Assembly: GCA_026692905.1 (NCBI GenBank)
Contig: JAPLNL010000017.1
Location: forward strand, 1 to 44,759
Length of the DNA: 44,759 bases
From: Planctomycetota bacterium
GTDB taxonomy: Bacteria > Planctomycetota > Planctomycetia > Pirellulales > Pirellulaceae
Direction of reading: 5' to 3'
A program made the translations under genes and the position numbers. The notes under the pieces are model-generated. The model was not told the DNA's origin and made no database searches. It worked only from the letters and a program-made list of their open reading frames with translations. Numbering within the stretch: position 1 is the first letter of the stretch; each line of letters begins with the position of its first letter. Of this stretch, positions 8,501 to 15,293 are shown in pieces.

Positions 8501-8909
8501 GATCAGCGATGGATACTACGATCTCTTCCAGTCTGGACTGAAAGCAACCACCATCGGTTCTGTTTTGTCCCGACCGGGCCGCGGTGACGTTTATTTTGGA
8601 CTTACAAGTCTTAAAGGTCCCATCGACTCTTTGCTCCTTACGACGTCCTTCAACTATCGTTTGAACGAAAAGTGGGCAGCGGTCGGAGGGACATCCGTGG
8701 ATCTTGGGAAGACAGGAAACATCGGCCAATCTCTGGGCGTAACGCGGATCGGCGAGTCGTTCCTCATTCGCGTGGGTTCAACCGTGGACAGCGGTCGAAA
8801 CAATGTCGCGTTCAACTTCAGCATCGAACCGCGATTCTTCCCAAAGCAAGGACTCGGCGTAGTCGGCGGCCAATCGATTCCACCAGCCGGACTCTACGGG
8901 TTAGAGTAA
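5553..8909 (+). CDS. LptD-like outer-membrane LPS-assembly / OstA-family protein
   Basis: A 1118-residue protein, clearly longer than the about 780 residues of enterobacterial LptD. Seen in order: a leader helix at about 31-53 (the true start may be ATG 5625, residue 25, which would make a normal signal peptide); a first OstA-like beta segment at about 90-180 (GVYDIYTFTGGCRVYQG, DKAHIWVD); a low-complexity Pro/Gly/Asn linker at about 190-330; a second OstA-like segment at about 335-450 (LIEADNAVIWTAD, IYIEGNVVFQQGQRKIYAER); and a C-terminal region from about 500 rich in alternating aromatic strands, as in the LptD barrel (VYIEGFPVLYWPFM, SGLKYKND). In the family, LptD inserts lipopolysaccharide into the outer leaflet with LptE. 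No lptE, lptA or lptB lies nearby. The start is GTG 5553, with GGAGAG about 12 bases upstream. Confidence 0.8.
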   Translation: MERSPPTDSNQKVQDLPPWQPLSRMAVRKFAHAIVSMWGAALLLVIPHLIALAPSNVHGNFDTEIGVPLSDPKFAIDIFSHQATKQQQGVYDIYTFTGGCRVYQGSFSATCDKAHIWVDRTQTESSTEQQPKKVILQTIGNCVVRWSEEQRIEDQEWMGRLFSNLDLGFHVDVWEQTNGQVPDLNWSSGGSVRNAVAWSNNDSTRTQLANQNEILPRPGVQSTPRGGVEVPNGAMAPSMQIGNTQLGGTVIDAGAPKLFESIQPAPAKMEEVQSFQLPGQVDFGPAPVAGPVAFADPTAVRSSPRIGARTFDFGGRGGTNPELTTMNRPDRGDSVITLRGGIRLMFGGAAVQTGSGPMDQGTVLIEADNAVIWTADATRLNSKKIDDLPVEIYIEGNVVFQQGQRKIYAERMYYNVQAEYGMILGAEVLTPAPQYEGIVRLKADVIQQRSRENFMAYSAALTSSRLGVPRYWLQSDRIELSDRSNEPKQNLFGLPFVGRTPDQTGMQAKARNNFVYIEGFPVLYWPFMNSNVDTSNFYVSGLKYKNDRIFGNQVMVDFDLYQLLGLQGIDGTRWTASTDYLSERGFALGTNFNYNVPNLLLGPANGYLDAWGLKDTGLDFIGADRSGLKPEKDTRGRLLLKHKQRLSTDTELWAEVGLISDRNFMEQYFEQEWDTQKDNSTALRFRQYYDQQMIDIWGQARVNNFYTETQWLPRLDHYWLGQSIGDMFTYYTHSDIGYAKQQVASTPTTAQEAAKFQLQPWEVNASGLHAVTRHELNFPIDTGYYKFVPFLSGEAGQWGQDVTGNDITRLTGQAGLKSSLPMWRTFPEVQSSVLNLNGMAHKISFESEFLYADTTRDLNQFPLYNPIDDNSQEHFRRRLVFNTFGGVLPDQFDATKLAARQAMQRYVSAASSEVVTNQMQSRFGVHQRLQTKRGVAGRERIADVIEFDVDAIYFGNPDRDNFGQSLGGINYDFRYHIGDRVTLISDGYYDLFQSGLKATTIGSVLSRPGRGDVYFGLTSLKGPIDSLLLTTSFNYRLNEKWAAVGGTSVDLGKTGNIGQSLGVTRIGESFLIRVGSTVDSGRNNVAFNFSIEPRFFPKQGLGVVGGQSIPPAGLYGLE

Positions 8910-8916
8910 AACGAAT

Positions 8917-8962
8917 GAGTGTCGAACGATTGTCTCAGCCGAGTGTCGAACGATTGTCTCAA
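8917..8962 (+). repeat. Tandem duplication of about 24 bp
   Basis: GAGTGTCGAACGATTGTCTC occurs twice in direct succession (first copy beginning at about 8918, second at about 8941), right after the LptD-like gene. The third partial match (AATCGTTTC) follows the second copy. It has no coding potential of note. Confidence 0.75.
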
Positions 8963-9033
8963 TCGTTTCTAATGGGTTGGCCGAAGTCGATCTCTCAAGG
9001 AAAACGGTGCTTGCGTCCAACACGTGACTTGCT

Positions 9034-10338
9034 CTACTTCCCGTACTTCCAATGTCGGTCAGCGAAATTCATGAACTGCTGCCAGTCGAAGGATAAAATG
9101 TCGTGCGCTCCGGTTCGATTGTGATAGCCAATGCGGTCACCAACGCTGATGTCGGCTGCCGGCGGCGTTTCAGACGGTAAGCCTGCATATCCCAGCAATT
9201 TGTAGACGGTTGACGCGTACCAACCGCCCAAAAACTCTCCTTTCGGATCCGCCCACAAATCCTTGGTCGCACTCGCGATATACACCGGGCGAGGTGCGAT
9301 ACAAGCGACAATCGTATGTTGGTCAAATGGCATCGCCACTTCATTCTGATTGTAGTCTTTGAACTTGGGACAAAACCAATGCGGAAAAGAGGTGTTGATT
9401 CGAGCAACCGTTTCACCAAAATTGCGACGTTCCAAGGCTGCACCGCCGCACCCTGAATTGTTTACGAATACAAGGGAGAAACGAGGGTCGGTGGCCCCTG
9501 CCCAAAGCGATGTTTTGCCTAAGCGGGAATGGCCAATGACCGCCACGCGGTCGGCATCGACGCTAGGTTGTTGGATCAACACATCCATCAGTCGGGACAA
9601 TCCCCAAGCCCAACCGGCAATGCTGCCCCAGCGATCGCGATGTTCGGCAGATGCGACATGATTTGGGAACAACGAGTGGACACCATTCTTAAAGCCGTCA
9701 TCGAAATCAGGATCCAAGTCTCCATAGTAAGCGGTCGCAACTGCAAAACCGCGTTCGGTAATCTCCGCGATCGGCCATCTTCGGTCTTGCGATCCACGGC
9801 CCATTTCGCTGGCCCGATTCTCGGTCACGCCTATTTTGGCGTCATTGCCGACCCAGCCTTTAGGGATTCGCAACTCGGGTGCCGAATCAACGGTATGGTT
9901 TCCTTGGAAGTTCAACCCAAGGAAAGTTCCTTTCGGCTTGCCCGATCTGTTTGGCGTAAAGAAAGCCAAGTCGACATCGATCGAAGCCGCTTGGGTCTTG
10001 ATGTGGACAACAAACTGCTGACGTTTGGTCTTGTTCTCATTCATGAGACCTTCTTCGACGAGCTCCCATTGAACATCCGCTTTTTCGGAAGGAGCGAATC
10101 CATATTCGTGCTCCGCGATCAATTTCATCCAACGAGTCCGCTGCTCAGGCCAATCCTTTGCGTCGGTGATGAGGCTGCCGTCGGCTCGCGCGAGCGGGTC
10201 GGGGAGCGGGCTCATAACCACAAGCGATTCGTCTTCGTTCGCCTTAGGTACTTGGCTCATCGCGATACCCTGGATACTGGAGAGGATGGACAATGAACAA
10301 ACAACGATAGCGATTTTTTTGAATTTAAGGAATGGCAT
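9034..10338 (-). CDS. Secreted CE15-like (glucuronoyl esterase / acetylxylan esterase-type) hydrolase
   Basis: An alpha/beta-hydrolase of 434 residues with a hydrophobic signal peptide (about residues 7-28). The nucleophile sits in VIGHSRLGKTSLW (Ser271), the G-x-S-R-x-G-K elbow typical of carbohydrate esterase family 15. The region NNSGCGGAALERR (293-305) follows, and the C-terminal RTGAHDILSFDW supplies the likely catalytic His412. Family members cleave the ester between lignin alcohols and glucuronic acid side chains of xylan; marine bacterial relatives are broader. In this protein the position after the nucleophile strand reads NNSG rather than the common ESG, so the acidic residue may be supplied elsewhere. 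It stands alone, between the LptD-like gene (convergent) and a repeat-rich region. Confidence 0.82.
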   Translation of the reverse strand: MPFLKFKKIAIVVCSLSILSSIQGIAMSQVPKANEDESLVVMSPLPDPLARADGSLITDAKDWPEQRTRWMKLIAEHEYGFAPSEKADVQWELVEEGLMNENKTKRQQFVVHIKTQAASIDVDLAFFTPNRSGKPKGTFLGLNFQGNHTVDSAPELRIPKGWVGNDAKIGVTENRASEMGRGSQDRRWPIAEITERGFAVATAYYGDLDPDFDDGFKNGVHSLFPNHVASAEHRDRWGSIAGWAWGLSRLMDVLIQQPSVDADRVAVIGHSRLGKTSLWAGATDPRFSLVFVNNSGCGGAALERRNFGETVARINTSFPHWFCPKFKDYNQNEVAMPFDQHTIVACIAPRPVYIASATKDLWADPKGEFLGGWYASTVYKLLGYAGLPSETPPAADISVGDRIGYHNRTGAHDILSFDWQQFMNFADRHWKYGK

Positions 10339-10390
10339 GGAAGTATCATGTCGAGAGGTAGGAAAAGTCTCTAGTCGATCAAGGCTGGTG

Positions 10391-10440
10391 TACCGGCTTC
10401 AGCCGGCAAATTGCCAAAGTATCGGCTTCAGCCGATACCG
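10391..10440. repeat. Two adjacent short hairpins (CGGCTTCAGCCG)
   Basis: ACCGGCTTCAGCCGGC and TATCGGCTTCAGCCGATA are two perfect or nearly perfect hairpins with the same TTCA-centred core, about 14 bases apart. They lie upstream of the esterase gene, on its 5' side. They resemble other dispersed palindromes in this window. Confidence 0.75.
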
Positions 10441-10630
10441 TCTGTTAAGAGTATAAGCTTTCCCCAGCAACTCTCTCAACATATCTCGTAGAATCCATTC
10501 GCCGCGATCTTTGACAAGTTCCACGCAATGAGAAAACCTGGGCTAGGGGGCACTCACTGGAATGATCGCCGTTATCTGCCTCGAAGTGATTCCCGTTGGA
10601 GGCAGCCGCAGGTGAATCGAGTGAGCCTTT

Positions 10631-10705
10631 TGCGATTCAATCGCGAATGCGAAGGGGTTTTTTAGCCTGGGGTAAAGTTCGCAACGCGAACGAAACCCCA
10701 GGTAG
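10631..10705 (+). repeat. Hairpin repeat TGCGATTCAATCGCGAAT...CCTGGGGTAAAG
   Basis: Two parts: GCGATTCAATCGCG, then CCTGGGGTAAAGTTCGC and CGAACGAAACCCCAGG, which pair around a GCAACGCGAA centre. A near-identical copy is at 37767-37840 and the left part recurs at 4892-4930. All copies lie between genes and share orientation. Confidence 0.82.
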
Positions 10706-10989
10706 TACGCCCTGATTGATTGAGAGCTCTGAAGGAGCGCCATTGGCTTTGAATCATTCCTCGTTCAATTGCAATGTTGATCATCAGGCCTAGTAGCTTT
10801 GGCGGCAATGCCATCGCGCTGCGACTCCCAGAGAATTTGTTCGATGCCGACCACGGATTTCATCCGTGGCTGTAAAATGACACTGCTCCGCACTTAAGGC
10901 TGCTGCAATAGCTTTGCCTCGTGGGTTACTAAGACTCTTGCGTAGGTGGCTTCTCGCTCACGCGTTCGATCATGAAAGCAAAAGGATAA

Positions 10990-11880
10990 ATGGTGTCGCC
11001 AGGTTTATTGAAAATACTTCGAGATGTGTTTGCTCCCCTAGCCTCTAGTAGGACCTTGCTGCAAGTTTCCAGTATCGCGTTGTCGGCAGGCCTCTATAGC
11101 TTCCTGCCTGTCTGGAAGGAGAATTCATCCCTGCGCGATTTTGGAGACATCCCATCCCAGATTCACGCGGCCATGTCGCTGACGCTTGGGTGGCTTCTCG
11201 TTTTTCGGACCAACTCGGCTTATGCGCGATGGTGGGAGGCTCGAACACTGTGGGGGAGTCTGGTCAATGCCTCTCGCAATCTTGCGGTCAAGCTCACGTG
11301 TCTCGTCAAGCTGACAGATCAGGACGCTGAGTTCTTGCAATCGAGGATCGGGGAGTTTCCGAAGGCCTTGATGAGCCACTTGCGATGCGCTCCGACCCAG
11401 CAACTGGATCCTCGCGCGGATGGCGGTTCTGCCAACGATGACCACCGGCCAGCTCTAATCGTTCAGCAGCTCTACGGTTGGGTGGGCTGTCAAAAAGTCG
11501 ATGGTCGACTCGACGGGGATGTGATGCGAGTGATCGATGTGGAGCTAGCGAAATTGCTTGAGGTGTGCGGCGCTTGTGAGCGTATTGCAAGAACACCGAT
11601 TGTTCGGTCCTACCGGTTTTTTGCTCGCCAATGTATTTTGCTTTTTTTGCTGACGTTGCCTTGGGGGATTGTGTCTGACTTTGGTTGGTGGACGATTCCC
11701 TTGACGACGATCACTGCCTATTTCATGATTGGTATGGAGATTGTGGCAGAGCATGTCGAAGAGCCTTTCGGCCATGATGAAGATGATCTGGATCTCGAAG
11801 GACTATGCAAAACGATCGAAATGTCGATTGGCGAAATTTTTGCTCGAGACAAGCTGTCGCTGCCTGCAAGTAGAAAGTAA
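10990..11880 (+). CDS. Bestrophin-family anion channel-like membrane protein
   Basis: A 296-residue protein of the bestrophin/RFP-TM (UPF0187) family. Its most diagnostic segment is VFRTNSAYARWWEARTLWG, followed by NASRNLA; further family motifs are CERIARTPIVRSYRFF before the third membrane region and the C-terminal HVEEPFGHDEDDLDLEGLC, which matches the acidic EEPFGxDxDDL motif. Hydrophobic segments lie at about 20-42, 60-72, 215-235 and 238-255. Bacterial members form pentameric ion channels of varying selectivity, so the ion is not predictable here. ATG 10990 has AAGGA five bases upstream. The gene is alone and convergent with the PQQ-type gene that follows. Confidence 0.9.
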   Translation: MVSPGLLKILRDVFAPLASSRTLLQVSSIALSAGLYSFLPVWKENSSLRDFGDIPSQIHAAMSLTLGWLLVFRTNSAYARWWEARTLWGSLVNASRNLAVKLTCLVKLTDQDAEFLQSRIGEFPKALMSHLRCAPTQQLDPRADGGSANDDHRPALIVQQLYGWVGCQKVDGRLDGDVMRVIDVELAKLLEVCGACERIARTPIVRSYRFFARQCILLFLLTLPWGIVSDFGWWTIPLTTITAYFMIGMEIVAEHVEEPFGHDEDDLDLEGLCKTIEMSIGEIFARDKLSLPASRK

Positions 11881-12033
11881 GCAACTCTAGATAAGTCTTT
11901 GGTGAAAATGAACCAATTAGCCGAGCGGCGTTTGCCTTGTCATTACCCACATCTTTTCTATTTTGCTCCCCTCGCGCCTTTTAGGCCTTTTAGCGCTATC
12001 CACGGTTTTTAGCGCATCGCCTATTTCAACGGA

Positions 12034-13395
12034 TCACTTATTTCGAATGCAATACAAACGCTGGTCTGCGCGAATCAAAAGTCGGTCGCCGGCGATGGAT
12101 GGCGTCGACATGCACAGCTCCCCGTCCGCAAGCGTATTGGTATGCAAAATCTCCAACGCTTCGCTGTTGCGAATGACAGAGCAGACTCCATCCTCATTCA
12201 AACAGAAAATCTTTCCGTCGTAGGACCAAGGCGACGCCGTAAAGGCGGTTCCCCGTTTCAGCTTTTGGCGTTCAAAATTAGGCACGCCCGTCAAAGCATT
12301 GAAACTGCTAACAACACCTAAATCGTATAAGACAAACAATCGACCATCGCTAACTAGGGTGCTTGGGTTGTAAGGAGCGATCTTCTTATTCGACCAAACA
12401 ATGGAGTCGTTGCTGCTTTGCTCCTCTGCCAGACTGATGTCTCCTCTGGCCCCAGGCTTGATCGCGTACAAGGCTTTGGTTGGATCCATGACGTAACCAG
12501 AGCTTACGTACAGCAATCCATTGGCAACATAAGGTGTTGCGATGGTGATGCTCGACATACCCTTGAGGGACCACAAAAGTTCACCCTCGATATCGTAACT
12601 ACGAATGGCTCGCGTACCTGCGGTTACCATTTCGGTACCCTTCTCGTGCGACCAGACAAACGGAGAAGACCAATTGCTTTTCTCATCTCGCTCTATCGTC
12701 CAAAGCGTTTCGCCTGTTTTCTTGTCGATCGCAACCAGAGTGGACTTCTCATCGTTATCGTTTTGATAAAAGAGCCTATCCTTGTAAAGCACCGGAGAAG
12801 AGGCGGTACCCCAGCCGTTTCGAGTGGGATGAGTTGGCAACTCATGACTCCAAATCAAATTGCCACTCAAATCAAGGCAATAGATCCCAACGTTGCCAAA
12901 CGTCACGTAGACATGCTCTCCGTCCGTTACCGGCGTCTCGGACGCATAACTATTTTTTAGGTGAATCGGTGACGTTGGTGTTCCTGTTCGCAGTGTCTTC
13001 TCCCATCGCTGCGATCCGCTGTTCAAGTCCAAGCAGATCACCTTCCACTCGTGACTGGTCTTGGGGATATCGAGTCGATCGCCGCCAAAATAAAGGCCTT
13101 TTTTCAATGGCTCAGTCGTTCCCGAGTTGACCACTGTAGATAGAAAAATACGATCACCCCAAACGACAGGTGATCCCCAGCCTCGTCCGGGCAAGTCCTT
13201 TTTCCATTCGACGTTTTCTGTCTCCGACCAACGATCAGGCAAGCCTTTGTTCTGCGATACGCCTGTCGAGTCAGCTCCTCGGAATTGTGGCCAGTTCTTC
13301 TCGTTTGGCTGATCCGCGCGAGAAGGTGAAGACAACGAGCTCAGAACGAAAAGGACGAACCCTCCAATTCGAGCCTTGAATACTATATTGAACAT
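12034..13395 (-). CDS. Secreted PQQ-like beta-propeller protein
   Basis: A 453-residue protein with a signal peptide (about residues 8-27, ending before ADQPNEKNW). The mature start NWPQFRGADSTGVSQNKGLP is the classic opening of planctomycete PQQ/BamB-like propellers. Blades carry repeated GxxY/W-x-LD-x2-TG motifs, for example VICLDLNSGSQRWEKTL, LVAIDKKTGETLWTIE and LYAIKPGARGD. Such proteins have no known catalytic site; they may be exported scaffolds or sugar/alcohol-dehydrogenase relatives. The gene lies downstream of the DUF1501 gene on the same strand, 226 bases away with a hairpin repeat between. The truncated remnant at 2783-3433 is a paralogue. Confidence 0.88.
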   Translation of the reverse strand: MFNIVFKARIGGFVLFVLSSLSSPSRADQPNEKNWPQFRGADSTGVSQNKGLPDRWSETENVEWKKDLPGRGWGSPVVWGDRIFLSTVVNSGTTEPLKKGLYFGGDRLDIPKTSHEWKVICLDLNSGSQRWEKTLRTGTPTSPIHLKNSYASETPVTDGEHVYVTFGNVGIYCLDLSGNLIWSHELPTHPTRNGWGTASSPVLYKDRLFYQNDNDEKSTLVAIDKKTGETLWTIERDEKSNWSSPFVWSHEKGTEMVTAGTRAIRSYDIEGELLWSLKGMSSITIATPYVANGLLYVSSGYVMDPTKALYAIKPGARGDISLAEEQSSNDSIVWSNKKIAPYNPSTLVSDGRLFVLYDLGVVSSFNALTGVPNFERQKLKRGTAFTASPWSYDGKIFCLNEDGVCSVIRNSEALEILHTNTLADGELCMSTPSIAGDRLLIRADQRLYCIRNK

Positions 13396-13432
13396 CGGAT
13401 ACCTTGATCGGGCCTTAGATTACATCTGTCGA

Positions 13433-13461
13433 CTTGCCCCCACCATCCGCAGCTTTGGCGT
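13433..13461 (+). repeat. Short dispersed repeat CTTGCCCCCACCATCCGCAG
   Basis: CTTGCCCCCACC-TCCGCAGCTTTGG occurs here and at 42422-42450 with a single mismatch, each followed about 30 bases later by a hairpin (13487-13544 and 42475-42527). In both cases it sits just upstream of the start of a minus-strand secreted propeller gene. Confidence 0.7.
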
Positions 13462-13486
13462 ACTAGTGGTGCGATTCTAAGTTAAC

Positions 13487-13544
13487 GTGGGATAGGCTTC
13501 CAGCCTGTCGATACTGCGGTTGACAGGCTGGAAGCCGATCCCAC
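13487..13544. repeat. Long hairpin (CAGGCTGGAAGCC family)
   Basis: GTGGGATAGGCTTCCAGCCT pairs with AGGCTGGAAGCCGATCCCAC across a 17-base loop, giving a stem of about 20 bp with one mismatch. Half copies (GGCTGGAAGCCAATCCCAC and GACAGGCTGGAAGCCTATGCC) occur at about 15276-15294 and 22735-22755. It lies between the DUF1501 and PQQ genes and could act as a terminator-like or mRNA-stabilising structure. Confidence 0.78.
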
Positions 13545-13621
13545 ATCCTCAGACTTAAGTCAATGGGAACAAAAGTTGCGAAGCCTGCGGATTTAATGCA
13601 TCTAGACTTTATTCCCGAAAC

Positions 13622-15088
13622 CTATGCAAACAACTCGGTCACCGCTTGAGCTTTGACGAGCTCTCTCGGTTGATTGAGGTGATTGTAGACGATCGTCTCA
13701 GGATCGATTCCGAACGAATGATAGATCGAGGCCAAAAGTTGGGCCGGATGCAACGGCGAGTCGACTGGAGCACTTGCGGTTTTGTCGCTCTTTCCGTGGA
13801 CATAGCCACGCTTTGTTCCAGCGCCTGCTACTACCGCAGTGTAACAATAAGGCCAGTGATCGCGGCCGTCGTCGGTGTTTCCGTTGCCGCTGGTGCTGAC
13901 GCCGCGTTCTGGTGAACGGCCGAATTCGCCGACCGCTACCACCAACGTGTCTTCAAGCATCCCACGCTGATCCAAGTCCTCGATAAGCGTACTCAAACCG
14001 GCGTCCAACATCGGTGCAGACTGATTCTTCATACGCTTGGACAAGTCAACGTGATGATCCCACGAGTGATTGTCGCTATTGGCAACCTTGGGCCAAATCA
14101 CTTCGACGACCCGTGTTCCGGCTTCGACAAGTCTTCGAGCCAACAAGCAACTCTGGCCGAATGCATTGCGACCGTAGGCGTCGCGAAGCACTTCAGCCTC
14201 TTGACTCAAGTCGAACGCTTCACGCGCCTTTCCTGAAACAACCAACGATAAGGCCTGCGAGAAATACTCGTCAAGCTGCTGATTCTCAACAGCCGCGTTG
14301 ATCACTGGCATCTGAGCATTGATCAGGTCTCTTAAGGCCGCTCTCCGTTGTAAACGAACTGCAAACACCTCAGGTCTCAACTGCAGGTCGCTGACGTTGA
14401 TGCGATCCATTTTGTTCATGTCCAAATCGTCACCGTCAGGAAACAGCGTATACGGATCGTAGGCTTTGCCCAAGAATCCAGCGTAGCCACCTTTGCCCAC
14501 CACATTCGACTCTTGAAGCGGTCTCGGCAATGTCACAAACGGCAGCATCGGCTCGTCTGCTGGCCGAAGCCGAACGATGTTGGAGCCAAAATTCGGGAAG
14601 TCCTTTGGTGTCGGTGGTTCCAGCTGGCCCGATGGACTTACCTTGTCCGTCGTGTATCCGGTCATCATTTGGTAGATGGCAGCAGTGTGGTTGAACAAGC
14701 CGTTGGGAGTGTAGCTCATCGAACGAATCATGGTGAATCGATCGTTGATGGTGCTCAATCTTGGCAAGTTCTCAGTAAACTGAATCCCAGGAATTTTGGT
14801 GGAGATATTGCTGAAAACGCTTTTGACTTTGTCAGGCACATTTTCCTTTGGATCCCAAAGATCCAAATGGCTAGGTCCGCCTTGCAGGTAGACCATAATC
14901 ATCCGTTTGGCTTTGTTCCAACCAGAAGCCTTGCCACCTTCGCTGGCCTGGACCGACTGCAGTTTGAGAAGATTCGCCAAACTTAAGCCGAGCATGCCGG
15001 ACGCTCCGACTCGCAACACATCGCGCCGTGAGACGTTGAGATGCTGATCACAAAGGTCTTTGCCTGCACTGCCGATCAATCGAAACAT
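13622..15088 (-). CDS. DUF1501 (sulfatase-like) twin-arginine exported protein
   Basis: A 488-residue DUF1501 protein. The N-terminus has the twin-arginine signal [20 protein letters not shown] at about 20-39. Family motifs visible are [17 protein letters not shown], the [18 protein letters not shown] segment, and the C-terminal [13 protein letters not shown] followed by [16 protein letters not shown], the usual GEFGRTPxxN...GRDHW pattern. DUF1501 belongs to the alkaline-phosphatase/sulfatase-like fold group; no activity is established. In planctomycetes it is regularly encoded beside DUF1549/DUF1553 cytochrome proteins, as here: the partner ends 205 bases upstream on the same strand. ATG 15086-15088 has AAGGA about ten bases upstream. 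Confidence 0.93.
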   Translation of the reverse strand: MFRLIGSAGKDLCDQHLNVSRRDVLRVGASGMLGLSLANLLKLQSVQASEGGKASGWNKAKRMIMVYLQGGPSHLDLWDPKENVPDKVKSVFSNISTKIPGIQFTENLPRLSTINDRFTMIRSMSYTPNGLFNHTAAIYQMMTGYTTDKVSPSGQLEPPTPKDFPNFGSNIVRLRPADEPMLPFVTLPRPLQESNVVGKGGYAGFLGKAYDPYTLFPDGDDLDMNKMDRINVSDLQLRPEVFAVRLQRRAALRDLINAQMPVINAAVENQQLDEYFSQALSLVVSGKAREAFDLSQEAEVLRDAYGRNAFGQSCLLARRLVEAGTRVVEVIWPKVANSDNHSWDHHVDLSKRMKNQSAPMLDAGLSTLIEDLDQRGMLEDTLVVAVGEFGRSPERGVSTSGNGNTDDGRDHWPYCYTAVVAGAGTKRGYVHGKSDKTASAPVDSPLHPAQLLASIYHSFGIDPETIVYNHLNQPRELVKAQAVTELFA

Positions 15089-15169
15089 GCTAGTCGTTCC
15101 TTTTCGTTAATAGTTGGCGATCGATCCGCGACCGAATCGAAGGTATTAGTTAGTGTAGTATTGTTACTC

Positions 15170-15230
15170 GGGAGGGTGAGGCTCCTGCCGAACCTCTACG
15201 TCACAAGCTCGGCAGGAGCCTCGCTCTCCC
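15170..15230. repeat. Solo inner palindrome of the nested repeat family
   Basis: GGGAGGGTGAGGCTCCTGCC pairs with GGCAGGAGCCTCGCTCTCCC across a short loop. Unlike the copies at 2620, 22475 and 29501 it has no recognisable outer arm. It lies in the 205-base gap between the DUF1549/DUF1553 gene and the DUF1501 gene and may shape the shared transcript. Confidence 0.85.
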
Positions 15231-15293
15231 GAAGATTTTTGAGAGCTAGCATTGCAGAGATGTTGAATGCAGTAGGCTGGAAGCCAATCCCAC

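Larger units (their letters stand above)
10339..10989. other. Repeat-rich intergenic region between divergent genes
   Basis: About 650 bases separating the esterase (minus) from the bestrophin gene (plus). It holds three hairpin-type repeats: 10391-10440, 10631-10705 and 10851-10869 (CCACGGATTTCATCCGTGG). A 66-codon frame across 10543-10743 reads through a repeat and looks spurious. Promoters for both flanking genes should lie at its ends. I see no RNA gene. Confidence 0.5.

Noticed and set aside
9529-10296. Plus-strand frame of 255 codons
   Set aside because: It is antisense to the CE15-like esterase, whose catalytic motifs are intact on the other strand.
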